Below, piece after piece: positions 7,428 to 14,790 of a stretch of 64,000 nucleotides of DNA (position 1 is the first letter of the stretch; each line of letters starts with the position of its first letter). Both the position numbers and the translations under genes were made by a program. Source of the stretch: Arenicella xantha (lineage in GTDB: Bacteria; Pseudomonadota; Gammaproteobacteria; Arenicellales; Arenicellaceae); contig NZ_QNRT01000003.1 in the NCBI RefSeq assembly GCF_003315245.1, positions 1 through 64,000 on the forward strand, in the 5' to 3' direction. A model generated the notes under the pieces. It ran no database searches. It worked only from the letters and a program-made list of their open reading frames with translations, and was not told where the DNA came from.

Positions 7428-7682
7428 ATGAATAGAAAGACCATAGGGTTAACTTTACTACCGTTGGGTTTAGCAGGGCTTACATACGTTTTTCTTCAGC
7501 AAAATTTGATGCCGCCTGGTGCTGCTAGATCTGAGTTATGGATCAAAGGTATCACTGGAAATGAAGGTTACTCATACCCCGGGTTATCTGGTTGGCTACC
7601 GGCGGGTAGAACGGTCTTCTTTTTAAGTATAGTACCGATAATTTCAGGAGTAGTTATGATCTTTGGTGCCCCAAAAAAGTGA
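7428..7682 (+). CDS. Cassette 17: two-helix membrane protein, unknown
   Basis: Protein of 84 residues. A hydrophobic helix at residues 6-24 and a second at about 62-80 flank a periplasmic loop rich in Gly, Pro and Tyr. The start is 15 bases after the attC core. No family recognised. Confidence 0.62.
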   Translation: MNRKTIGLTLLPLGLAGLTYVFLQQNLMPPGAARSELWIKGITGNEGYSYPGLSGWLPAGRTVFFLSIVPIISGVVMIFGAPKK

Positions 7683-7698
7683 ATACAAATACGCGATC

Positions 7699-7788
7699 AC
7701 CTAACAAGTTTGCAAAGTTTGCTCCGTTCGTTTCACTCACTGCGCGGGACGGCGATAAAGCGCGCTGCCCCTTGCAAAGGCGTTAAGG
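7699..7788 (+). repeat. attC site 18
   Basis: Inverse core ACCTAAC, core GTTAAGG; related to the common class. Confidence 0.9.
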
Positions 7789-7797
7789 TTGTAGTCG

Positions 7798-8235
7798 ATG
7801 TATGAACAAGAAATACAGTTTCTACAGAAAGTTGAAGATAAACTAGATACAAATAATATACGTGATTTATTATCTAAAGATGAATGTGTAGTTATTGAAG
7901 CTAAATATCCATTAATACCTAAAGAATATTTAGCATATCTAATGGAGGTTGGTGCGGGCTCTGCAAGAGAAGATCAATATATGATCTATGGTATGCCCAC
8001 ATTGTGTCATGAGGATACTGACTATTCGTGGTACGAAACAAAAGGAGTTAACTACTTAGTTATTGGTGATGACTTTACTGGTAATTTGTATGCCTTTAAT
8101 ATTGATACTGGTTTTACTCCAGTATTACTTGATCATGAATGTATGGAGGAATTTGTTCATAACGGAACAATTAAATCATTTTTTAGGGAAATGATGCTTA
8201 TGGACGAAAATGGTAATGATCAAAGAGAACCTTAA
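7798..8235 (+). CDS. Cassette 18: SUKH (SMI1/KNR4) family protein
   Basis: Soluble protein of 145 residues. The pattern LIPKEYLAYLMEVGAGSA near residue 40, then a beta-rich middle with YLVIGDDFTGNLYAFN (about residues 89-104), is typical of the SUKH superfamily. Many SUKH proteins are immunity proteins against polymorphic toxins; others have housekeeping roles. No toxin gene lies beside it, so it would be an orphan immunity-type cassette if that role holds. Family assignment is fairly firm; function is inferred. Confidence 0.78.
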   Translation: MYEQEIQFLQKVEDKLDTNNIRDLLSKDECVVIEAKYPLIPKEYLAYLMEVGAGSAREDQYMIYGMPTLCHEDTDYSWYETKGVNYLVIGDDFTGNLYAFNIDTGFTPVLLDHECMEEFVHNGTIKSFFREMMLMDENGNDQREP

Positions 8236-8310
8236 CAAGGCACAAAACTGTCACTCACTGCGTTCGTTCGGACGCGCAAAAAACGCGTGCCCGTTAACTT
8301 GGCGTTAGAC
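8230..8310 (+). repeat. attC site 19
   Basis: Same class as sites 6 and 9. Inverse core CCTTAAC overlaps the stop codon; core GTTAGAC. Confidence 0.9.
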
Positions 8311-8325
8311 ACTCTAGGAGTAAAA

Positions 8326-8904
8326 ATGAAAAGAAGAATTTTTTTGACGACGTTATTGTTGTTGATTATTAAACCAAGCTTTGCGGACGAATATTTCCCG
8401 TTTGTTGAGTTTACTTGTATTCCAGAAGCAAATTATTTAAGAGTGTCTGCAGAAGGTTTTTATAACATTGGCGCTTACAAAAAAGAAACTGAAGTGGTTG
8501 AGGCTATCGAAAAACAATCAACCCTTCACTATGTTGGCTGGAATAATCCCCTGAAAAAATCATGCACTGTTAACGATAAAATAATTGAAGTGGAGCTCAA
8601 CTATCGTAAGCCTGAGGCTAGAGGTGAATGTGGCGGTGAAGAAAGAGGAGCATTACAGGTCACTATTGATGGTTTAAAAGTAATAGATGGGGCTCGTTTT
8701 CATAGTGAATGTTTCACCTCATCTGTTAAAACGATAGACTTTAGTACTTTACAATATGGTCATTTTAAGGTTTGTGGTAGGTACACTGAACGTAAACCTT
8801 ACAAAAATAAAAATGTGTGTGCGGAAGTACATTTGAGAAAAATAAAAGAAGGTGAGCCCGCAAATGTAGAGGTTCTCTTGAAAGAGTTTTCGGCTGATTA
8901 TTAG
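8326..8904 (+). CDS. Cassette 19: exported cysteine-rich protein, unknown
   Basis: Protein of 192 residues starting at ATG 8326, five bases after TAGGAG. The signal peptide is cleaved near SFA (residue 20). The mature protein is soluble, with six cysteines (in FTCIP, KSCTV, GECGG, SECFT, KVCGR and NVCAE), an even number that suggests three disulphides and a periplasmic or secreted life. No enzyme motif is visible and no family is recognised. Confidence 0.72.
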   Translation: MKRRIFLTTLLLLIIKPSFADEYFPFVEFTCIPEANYLRVSAEGFYNIGAYKKETEVVEAIEKQSTLHYVGWNNPLKKSCTVNDKIIEVELNYRKPEARGECGGEERGALQVTIDGLKVIDGARFHSECFTSSVKTIDFSTLQYGHFKVCGRYTERKPYKNKNVCAEVHLRKIKEGEPANVEVLLKEFSADY

Positions 8905-9023
8905 CCTAACAAAAAGCTGTACGCTGACACATACTGCTACGTTCGTTTTTGTGTCTGTCGCTGCGCTCCATTATCACACAAAAACGCTCTCCACATTATG
9001 TGCAGGTGAGCTTAGCGTTAGTC
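8904..9023 (+). repeat. attC site 20 (long palindromic class)
   Basis: 120 bp; the arm GTTCGTTTTTGTGT faces ACACAAAAACGC. Inverse core GCCTAAC, core GTTAGTC. Last intact site of the array. Confidence 0.88.
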
Positions 9024-9047
9024 TTTCGAATTAGCCTTGGAGTAAGC

Positions 9048-9767
9048 GTGTTATTTAATTGTCCTGTTAGTAGCGAAAAAGTACACCTATTAATAAGTAT
9101 TCTGGAATTGAATTCCACATGTAAAGTTATTGATATAGGGTGTGGAGAAGGCGAGTTGCTTACTCTTATTCAGCAAGCGTCTGGCGCTGATTGTTTAGGT
9201 ATAGATATTGACCAATCATGTATACAGCGTGCGGAACAAAAAGTAAGGCAATATGACTTGGGTGATAGACTTCATTTTTTATCAGATGATGTGCGAAAAA
9301 CATCATTAGAAAAAAATAGTTATGATCTTGCTGTATGTGTAGGTTCAAGTCACGCCTTTGGGCAAGGTGAAGCGACCTATGTAAATGCCTTAAAAGAAAT
9401 GAATGAATTATTAAAACCGAGAGGTCTTATATTAGTTGGTGAAGGATACTGGAAACAACCTCCAAAAAGGGAGTATCTGGATTTTATCGGCGAGCCAGTC
9501 GGAATTTATAACACCCACGAACAGAATATACAGCAAGCGGAATCTCTTGGGTTCATTCCTCTTTATGCAACAACCAGCTCTCAAGACGAATGGGATCATT
9601 TTGAGTGGTGTTTTCGAATGGAAGCAGAGTATAAAGTTATTGCTGATCCTGATAATGAGATGGCTAAAGAGAAGTTGGAAAAAGTGCGGGAATGGAATCA
9701 TAATTATCGAAAATTCGGAAGAACAACAATGGGTTTTGGTTTTTATCTATATATGACGCCTTTGTAA
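9048..9767 (+). CDS. Cassette 20: class I SAM-dependent methyltransferase
   Basis: Protein of 239 residues starting at GTG 9048, six bases after GGAG. Motif I is clear (VIDIGCGEGELL, about residues 26-37), then GIDIDQSCI (motif II acid) and DLAVCVGSSHAFGQ (motif IV region), then a typical C-terminal half ending GFGFYLYM. This layout resembles small-molecule methyltransferases of the ubiquinone/menaquinone (UbiE-like) clan; the substrate cannot be told. The frame is open upstream, but only through the attC site. The largest cassette gene in the window. Confidence 0.85.
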   Translation: MLFNCPVSSEKVHLLISILELNSTCKVIDIGCGEGELLTLIQQASGADCLGIDIDQSCIQRAEQKVRQYDLGDRLHFLSDDVRKTSLEKNSYDLAVCVGSSHAFGQGEATYVNALKEMNELLKPRGLILVGEGYWKQPPKREYLDFIGEPVGIYNTHEQNIQQAESLGFIPLYATTSSQDEWDHFEWCFRMEAEYKVIADPDNEMAKEKLEKVREWNHNYRKFGRTTMGFGFYLYMTPL

Positions 9768-9783
9768 TGCGAGAATCTCACCA

Positions 9784-9852
9784 GTGTATAAACGCGGATT
9801 TATTTTTCCGTTGCTTCGCACCCCAAAATAAGCCGGTTATACAAGCATTAAC
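9784..9852 (+). repeat. Degenerate attC (site 21)
   Basis: GTGTATAAACGCGGATTTATTT faces AAAATAAGCCGGTTATAC as an imperfect inverted repeat, followed by GCATTAAC where GCGTTA would be expected. The inverse core reads GTATAAA rather than GTATAAC. It closes the methyltransferase cassette but has probably lost recombination activity. Confidence 0.55.
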
Positions 9853-9869
9853 ATTAGGAGAGTGTAAGT

Positions 9870-10259
9870 ATGAATAGAGAAGATTTCACATCGAAAATTT
9901 CAGAGTTTTCGACATTGTGTACATCTGAGATAGAGTTGAATGGCTCGGATGAATCAACGCATTTAACTACAGAAGTAGCTTCAGAAATAATTTCAATTTC
10001 AGAGGCTAATATAGAATTTATTGAATCATCAGTATTAGGTAATTGCTTATATAGCTATATAGAAAAAGTATTGGCTAGCCATAAGCCAAACAAATCTGAA
10101 CTGATCAGAAATAGTATTTTTGTTGTGTGGTCATTTATTGATTCTATTTCGGATGATGAAACTAGAGAGCTATTGTCGCACTCGGTCAAAGATCAAGAAT
10201 CATTTGATAACTTTGCTTCTTACATATTATCTGGTAAAGATAATGTTGAATCTGAATAA
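9870..10259 (+). CDS. Terminal array ORF, unknown acidic protein
   Basis: Protein of 129 residues, acidic and mainly helical, rich in Ser and Glu, with no signal or membrane segment. A good AGGAG lies ten bases upstream. Its A+T-rich composition matches the cassettes, but no attC follows it, so it may be a trapped terminal cassette whose site has decayed. No family recognised; its Ser-rich acidic style resembles small regulatory or immunity proteins only loosely. Confidence 0.6.
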   Translation: MNREDFTSKISEFSTLCTSEIELNGSDESTHLTTEVASEIISISEANIEFIESSVLGNCLYSYIEKVLASHKPNKSELIRNSIFVVWSFIDSISDDETRELLSHSVKDQESFDNFASYILSGKDNVESE

Positions 10260-10597
10260 GAGAGGAGTTTGAAAATGAGCTGGACGCCTATTCGTTGTTG
10301 GTTCTGCTTGTGTTGAGTCTCCTTCGTTGTTTGAGGTCGGTCGCGGGCAGTGCGGTGTGTCTGGCAATGTTCCAGATATAGGCGCTGATATCATGAGCAA
10401 TGGCAGCAAGCGATAATCGATATTGCGAAGCTGACGGTGGTCAATGACGGAGTTGCGGTGCAGTTGGAATTTTGTAACGACAGCTCATGTGCTAGTGCTC
10501 GCTATGATACCGCGCCTCACCAGCAGCAGGCAGAGCTGCCACTGAAAGTCTGGTACTAACAAAACTGGCCTCAATCGCTTGCTTTGCAAGGTTTGGG
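10260..10597. pseudogene. Decayed sequence at the array/chromosome junction
   Basis: No intact gene. Two adjoining plus-strand frames stay open: one at about 10280-10412 (44 codons, with GQCGVSGNVPDIGAD) and one from 10389 to the stop at 10557-10559 (56 codons, ending ELPLKVWY). A single frameshift would join them, so this is probably the C-terminal remnant of a gene that lost its start. Base composition is like the chromosome, not the cassettes. Family unknown. Confidence 0.4.
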
Positions 10598-10996
10598 CTA
10601 TGCAGCAATGCTGGCGATGCTCTCGGCGAGTTTTATGGTTCTGTAGCGAACATTGGCCAGCGCCATTTCCGACCGCGCAGCAATCATTAGCACGCAAGGT
10701 TTGTCGAGATATTGCGTTCGAACAAATAGCACGTTACCAGATTTAGATTCAACAATTGTGACGTCAAATTGGTCCGTTAACACTTGATTCGATGTTGCGT
10801 CGCTCAGCGCGCAAATTGTACTGCTCATGGCCGCGAGTTTATCTGCTTCGGCGGCGAGGCTTTTTGATGCAAACGACTTAATCGAGAATCCATCTGTGGT
10901 GCATAGGCTCACTACAAAGATTTCTTTATTGGTTTCACAGAGCGTTCTTATTTCACTAATAAGCTCTGGTTTAACTGGAACCTGATTGTTTGGCAT
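10598..10996 (-). CDS. Roadblock/LC7 domain protein (second copy)
   Basis: Protein of 132 residues with the Roadblock/LC7 fold pattern: helix, then VVSLCTTDGFSIKSFAS, a helix with AAMSSTICALSDA, then paired strands (FDVTIVES, NVLFVRTQ, VLMIAARS) and a C-terminal helix. In MglB and Streptomyces CvnB such proteins dimerise and control the nucleotide state of a partner Ras-like GTPase. It is the last gene of the BLUF-GTPase-LC7 operon, 14 bases after the GTPase gene. Probably cytoplasmic; expected partner is the neighbouring GTPase. Confidence 0.82.
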   Translation of the reverse strand: MPNNQVPVKPELISEIRTLCETNKEIFVVSLCTTDGFSIKSFASKSLAAEADKLAAMSSTICALSDATSNQVLTDQFDVTIVESKSGNVLFVRTQYLDKPCVLMIAARSEMALANVRYRTIKLAESIASIAA

Positions 10997-11010
10997 GGTC
11001 TTTTTTATGA

Positions 11011-11544
11011 TTAAGTTTGGTAGTTAATAGCGTTAAACATATGCAATACCGATAGCGCTGATTCTTTGTTACGAGGGTCAACGTTAATGATCGGGCTTAC
11101 CAATTTGTTGTGGTCAAGGATAGCGCGTATTTCGCAATTGAGCGCAACTAGATCAGAATTTTCCGCTTGTTCACAGTGTGTTACGCCGACGACACAGGTG
11201 GTGTTGTTTTCATTCGGGGCAAAGAATGAAAGGAGATGATCAAAGTCGTCATAATTTGGGGTTTCACCGTATTTTACCAAGATCAAAATGCCCCAAAGTC
11301 CTTTATTTACGGTTTCCCATAAAAAGGAAAAGCGCTGTTGTCCGGGCACACCGTACAAGCCAAGTGCAGTGTCATCAGTCAGCTTAATGCGGCCGTAATC
11401 GATGCCCACCGTGGTGTATTTTTTGCCGATATCAATGCTTGATTCGACCTCGGTCTCTACTGGGCTGATCTCGCTTAATGTTTTAATTAAACGCGATTTC
11501 CCGGCACCGACTTCACCGATTATTGCTAGCTTTTTATAGTCCAT
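11011..11544 (-). CDS. Small Ras-like GTPase, COG2229/CvnD type
   Basis: Protein of 177 residues. P-loop GEVGAGKS at residues 10-17; the VGIDYGRI segment near residue 46 and [15 protein letters not shown] (residues 63-77) match the COG2229 family (Streptomyces CvnD, related to MglA), where VPGQ stands for the usual DTPGQ switch II. The guanine-specificity motif seems altered: VVGVTHCEQ takes the place of NKxD. It starts seven bases after the BLUF gene, so the two are co-translated. By analogy it is a signalling switch gated by the Roadblock partners; the upstream signal may be light. Confidence 0.86.
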   Translation of the reverse strand: MDYKKLAIIGEVGAGKSRLIKTLSEISPVETEVESSIDIGKKYTTVGIDYGRIKLTDDTALGLYGVPGQQRFSFLWETVNKGLWGILILVKYGETPNYDDFDHLLSFFAPNENNTTCVVGVTHCEQAENSDLVALNCEIRAILDHNKLVSPIINVDPRNKESALSVLHMFNAINYQT

Positions 11545-11551
11545 GCTGCCT

Positions 11552-12292
11552 CTAGGTTAATCTCAAAAATGATCGCATTTTTGCGTAAAAGCCGCCATTG
11601 GTCGCAGTCGTGCGATCGGACTGGTGGTCGCCTTGAATTTTGGATGCAGTTAAAATATCTAAGGAATAAAGGGTTCCGAGAAGCTTGTCTAACTCGGCCT
11701 TTGAGCCTAATTGTTTATTTTTCACAAGCTCGCTATATGGCACAGAATGTCGAATGAGTTGAGCGCAAAGCTCATAAACCATCGGGGATTGCCCTACGTG
11801 ATTAAAGTCCGGCCAAGCCGAAAGTTGCAGCGCTAATCCTTCAAAAGTAGGCTGTTGCGTTGCACTCGGGGTATTCCGACCCTGTGGGGAGTCGAGAAAT
11901 ATTTGAAGCAATTCTCGGTCTTCTTTCGCTAAGGTGTTCAAGGTGCTGGCATGTTTGCTCAAAAAACGCTTGAACTCTGGCACTTTAGAGATGTTCTCAG
12001 CTAACTTCATATCCCATTCAGGAAATGATCGAGAGGTAACTTTGGTGTCCAGTATAACTCTAACGTTGGAGTGCCGTTTATCTAAGCGTATGCTGTTAAA
12101 CAGTTGATCAACACTACTGGCTTCGCCTTCAATGACTTGAATGTAGCGGCCTAGTCGATAAGACAGTATGCCGGTTACCTTCAATTCAGCATTTTTCTTT
12201 CTTGCGGTGCTGAAAATATTCGACAAGCCGACTGGCAATGTCGCTCCATTTTTTCGCGCGATTACCTCGCTTATATAGGCGATGCATTTCAT
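11552..12292 (-). CDS. BLUF-domain blue-light receptor
   Basis: Protein of 246 residues. The first 97 residues form a BLUF domain with the expected flavin-pocket residues: Tyr6 (AYIS), Asn34 ([11 protein letters not shown]), Gln52 (GRYIQVIEG) and Trp93 (FPEWDM). BLUF proteins bind FAD and shift hydrogen bonds around the Tyr/Gln pair under blue light. A linker follows, then a helical region (about residues 150-215) that could be a winged-helix-like output or a protein-binding domain; no enzyme such as EAL or a cyclase is attached. AGGA lies just upstream of the ATG. It heads the GTPase-LC7 operon, which suggests the output is the GTPase. Confidence 0.9.
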   Translation of the reverse strand: MKCIAYISEVIARKNGATLPVGLSNIFSTARKKNAELKVTGILSYRLGRYIQVIEGEASSVDQLFNSIRLDKRHSNVRVILDTKVTSRSFPEWDMKLAENISKVPEFKRFLSKHASTLNTLAKEDRELLQIFLDSPQGRNTPSATQQPTFEGLALQLSAWPDFNHVGQSPMVYELCAQLIRHSVPYSELVKNKQLGSKAELDKLLGTLYSLDILTASKIQGDHQSDRTTATNGGFYAKMRSFLRLT

Positions 12293-12547
12293 TTTCCTAC
12301 CCCTTGTGTGACCCCGTTCTGTGCAGCACTGACTGCATGAGCTTACTGGCTATTTACAATGATGGCCCGGCCCAGAATGAAGTCTTGGCGTCCATCCAAT
12401 CGGATATTTGTAGTGCTTAGAATGACGTAGGGTTGGCCGGTTCTATCAACCTTGAACGAGTCGACCGTTCATCTATAGTACAAGTATTCTTGAATCGTGA
12501 GTTTGGCTATACGAATCCAGCTAAACTCACGACTCGACTGCTCTTTA
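12293..12547. promoter_or_regulatory. Spacer with stem-loop between LC7 and BLUF genes
   Basis: 255 bp without a gene. GTGAGTTTGGCT (12497-12508) and AGCTAAACTCAC (12519-12530) form a 12-bp stem with one G-U pair and a 10-base loop, 18 bases past the end of the upstream LC7 gene. There is no strong T run on either side, so it may be a weak terminator or a processing site separating two expression levels in the operon. Confidence 0.4.
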
Positions 12548-12916
12548 TTAAACTTCTAAACTGTCTTCGATGTTTTGAACTTTGCGACGTGCAAGTGCTA
12601 AATTAGCCTTGGCTGTGTCAAGTACTAGGTAGATGAATAGACCTTTGTGATTAACTGTTGGGCGAATGATGTGCATTTGCGTGTCAAGAGTAATCAAAAT
12701 GTCAGTGATGTCGCCTGTAATACCTAACGACTTCATGGTCGCTATTTTGGCTTTCACTACTTCAGAATTACCTGCCGCCGCTAACTCAAGGTCAACGCCA
12801 CTGCCTGCTGTGCCTAAAGCCATGCCAGATGTATAGTCTACGATGCATGCACCAAGCGCACCGTCAATGTTCAATAGTTCAGCTAAGCTATCATTAATAT
12901 TTGCCACAATTTCCAC
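12548..12916 (-). CDS. Roadblock/LC7 domain protein (first copy)
   Basis: Protein of 122 residues of the Roadblock/LC7 family: IDGALGACIVDYTSGMALGT, then an alpha helix with the E-V-V-K pattern, strands DILITLDTQMHIIRP and LFIYLVLDT, and a final helix ARRKVQNIE. The start is GTG at 12916, or GTG at 12907, which has GGGTGG six bases upstream. It lies ahead of the BLUF gene on the same strand. Sequence clearly differs from the second copy, so the pair could form a heterodimer or act on different targets. Confidence 0.84.
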   Translation of the reverse strand: MEIVANINDSLAELLNIDGALGACIVDYTSGMALGTAGSGVDLELAAAGNSEVVKAKIATMKSLGITGDITDILITLDTQMHIIRPTVNHKGLFIYLVLDTAKANLALARRKVQNIEDSLEV

Positions 12917-13098
12917 CCATTTTTAAAGTTAATCTAGCTATATTGACGGAGTGTCAATATACGAGAAGCAAGCATTCTACACCGAGAACGGACTTTGTCT
13001 AGTAACCTAGGTGCCAATGGGTATGGATTTCCGCTGTGTTTTCAATTGTTTGCAATTAGTTTGAAAAGCAGGAGTTTGACTTGTCGGTGAGTTTCGAT

Positions 13099-13641
13099 TT
13101 AGGTGTTAAGCACATATAACACGGGTGTCGAAGTGCTGGGATTACGCGAGAGGTGTGTGTTAATCAAAATATCCTTTGGCAGCTGCTGCAACCACGCTCG
13201 AATGGCGAGGGTTTCAGCCTCGCCGGCTGGATGGCCGGGGTAGCACAGTAGCGTCATAACGCCATGTGCAGACAGCTTGGTGAGGGCCGCATTCAGTGCT
13301 AGCAGGCTTGATTCAGCTTGTGTTGTCAGCGTTTTATCTGCGCTCGGCAGATAGCCGAAATTGAACATTACGCAATCAACTTCTCCGTCTACGTGGTTGG
13401 CTAGTTGCTGATGGCCGTCATTAACTAATTGGACATGATCAAATCCAGCTGCTTCGAGGCGTTGACGCGTTGCCGAAATCGCCTTCGCTTGAACATCAAA
13501 GGCCCATACTCGATGCTGAGTGTGCTGCGCTAAGAATAATGTGTCGTGTCCGTTGCCACAGGTAGCATCGACTGATTGCCTAAGAGTACCTGGCAGAAAA
13601 TGATCGAGAATACTCTGATGAGCGATATCGGTTAAAGCCAT
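13099..13641 (-). CDS. YtqB/MnmM-like SAM methyltransferase
   Basis: Protein of 180 residues. SVDATCGNGHDTLFLA (about residues 23-38) is the motif I form characteristic of the YtqB / rRNA-methylase-like family, followed by VWAFDVQ, NDGH and CVMFNFGYLPSAD (residues 91-103). Bacillus YtqB, now MnmM, methylates the wobble uridine (nm5s2U34 to mnm5s2U34) of tRNA. Its first bases overlap the end of the upstream FAD oxidoreductase gene by 10 bp, so the two are translationally coupled. That context supports the tRNA-wobble role rather than rRNA. Confidence 0.8.
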   Translation of the reverse strand: MALTDIAHQSILDHFLPGTLRQSVDATCGNGHDTLFLAQHTQHRVWAFDVQAKAISATRQRLEAAGFDHVQLVNDGHQQLANHVDGEVDCVMFNFGYLPSADKTLTTQAESSLLALNAALTKLSAHGVMTLLCYPGHPAGEAETLAIRAWLQQLPKDILINTHLSRNPSTSTPVLYVLNT

Positions 13642-14672
13642 TGGCTGAGCTCCTTGGACAATTCCGTGCCGTGCTGCAGGTGCTCACAAAGCGTGGCAGC
13701 ATAATACGGAATAGTTAAACAACCTTTGCTGCCGAACCCGTTAAAGCAATAGGTGTTTGGTAAGTTTGTCAACGGCCCAATAAACGGTTGGCGTTGCGCG
13801 GTGGTTGGTCGTATACCAACTTGATGCTGCACCACGCTAGCGGTTTGTCCGGTGTGTAGTGAGAGGCTGTCAAGCAAGCTTTGTTGGATCGCCGGGTCAG
13901 TCTCCAGACTTACATCATTCCATGCATAGTTAGCCCCGAGTTTGGCGTAGTTTGGCTTGTCAGCCGCGGGAACTAACCAGTTCCCCCAACTCAGCATGCG
14001 GTCGTTTGGTTGTTCGGTTTTAACCGTGATGATCTCGCCTTTAGCTAGTTTGAAGGGTAGGTCTTTGAGCCAAGGGTTATTAATGGCCTGGTATCCTTCG
14101 CAGAAAATAATGTGTTTAGCTTGCCAATCTTGGTAGTGGCATTGGTGTTCTGTGATGCTCAGCTTTGAGTAGTCGAAGTGCTCGCTGTGATACACCGCTC
14201 TAGCCAATAAGGCTTGCTTCACTGAGGCTACCATTGCCACAGTATCAACTACAGCGGTACGTGCTACATCGGCACACGCCAAGGCATTATCAGAAAATGG
14301 TGATTGGGATGATCGGCTTAATATTGTTTGGTAGTCTGCTTGCGTTAAGCGCTGTGTAAAATAGCTCGCCTGACCAGCATTTTTGATTAGCCTTTGTTGC
14401 TTGATAGGCCGGTAGAAGACGGCACCGAGCTCCTGTTCTAGAGAGGTATACCAGTGTTCGGCGTACTTTGAGTATTCCTCGAATCTGTCGGTAATATTGA
14501 GTCGGTGGCCAGTAACTGGGTTGATGATGCCTGCGGCAACTTGACTGGCGCTTCCTTTGTGGTGGTTATCAATGACACGCACCGAGTAGCCTGCTCGGAG
14601 TAGGCTAAATGCCAATATCGACCCCGCTATACCTTGGCCAATCAGTAAAAAATCAGTCTGTGCCTGAGGCAT
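13632..14672 (-). CDS. FAD oxidoreductase, MnmC C-terminal-domain-like
   Basis: Protein of 346 residues of the DAO family. FAD dinucleotide motif GQGIAGSILAFSLLRAG (about residues 12-28), then ASQVAAGIINPVTG (42-55), a form close to the MnmC(o) domain, and GIRPTTAQRQPFIG and NGFGSKG near the C-terminus. MnmC(o) turns cmnm5U34 of tRNA into nm5U34. It lacks the fused methyltransferase half of E. coli MnmC; a YtqB-like methyltransferase follows with overlap and could supply the second step. Divergent from the MFS-PlsC gene across 118 bp. Confidence 0.78.
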   Translation of the reverse strand: MPQAQTDFLLIGQGIAGSILAFSLLRAGYSVRVIDNHHKGSASQVAAGIINPVTGHRLNITDRFEEYSKYAEHWYTSLEQELGAVFYRPIKQQRLIKNAGQASYFTQRLTQADYQTILSRSSQSPFSDNALACADVARTAVVDTVAMVASVKQALLARAVYHSEHFDYSKLSITEHQCHYQDWQAKHIIFCEGYQAINNPWLKDLPFKLAKGEIITVKTEQPNDRMLSWGNWLVPAADKPNYAKLGANYAWNDVSLETDPAIQQSLLDSLSLHTGQTASVVQHQVGIRPTTAQRQPFIGPLTNLPNTYCFNGFGSKGCLTIPYYAATLCEHLQHGTELSKELSQWL

Positions 14673-14790
14673 GGGGTCACCGAGGGTAATCTAAAAGTAA
14701 AAGGTTTGTGGTAGTCTTTTCAAATGATCGGCAAGTATAACAATTGCACTCTTTCAATGGGTGGAAGAAAGCAGACAATGAAAATCTAAT

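Larger units (their letters stand above)
1..9852 (+). mobile_element. Chromosomal-integron gene-cassette array (right-hand part)
   Basis: Twenty attC sites lie in the same orientation about every 300-800 bp, with one small plus-strand ORF between most neighbours. Each site opens with an inverse core ending in TAAC and closes with a GTTRRRY-type core; many share an inner stem of CACTCCGC and GCGGGACG with CGCCCCTTGG. Uniform sites and single-gene cassettes without promoters are typical of sedentary chromosomal integrons. The integrase and attI are not in the window and should lie to the left. Cassette genes are richer in A+T than the chromosome to the right, fitting capture from many sources. 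Confidence 0.93.

Noticed and set aside
14-9023. CRISPR array, because of repeated units
   Set aside because: Repeats are 69-120 bp, palindromic, unevenly spaced and separated by genes; no cas genes.
9166-9756. Frames inside the methyltransferase cassette
   Set aside because: Shadows of a gene with clear SAM-binding motifs.
10227-10697. Minus-strand frames at the array end
   Set aside because: No start signal or recognisable family; they overlap a supported ORF and the end of the Roadblock gene.
12497-12530. Strong terminator between LC7 and BLUF genes
   Set aside because: The stem is good but no T run follows on either strand, so it is kept only as a stem-loop.
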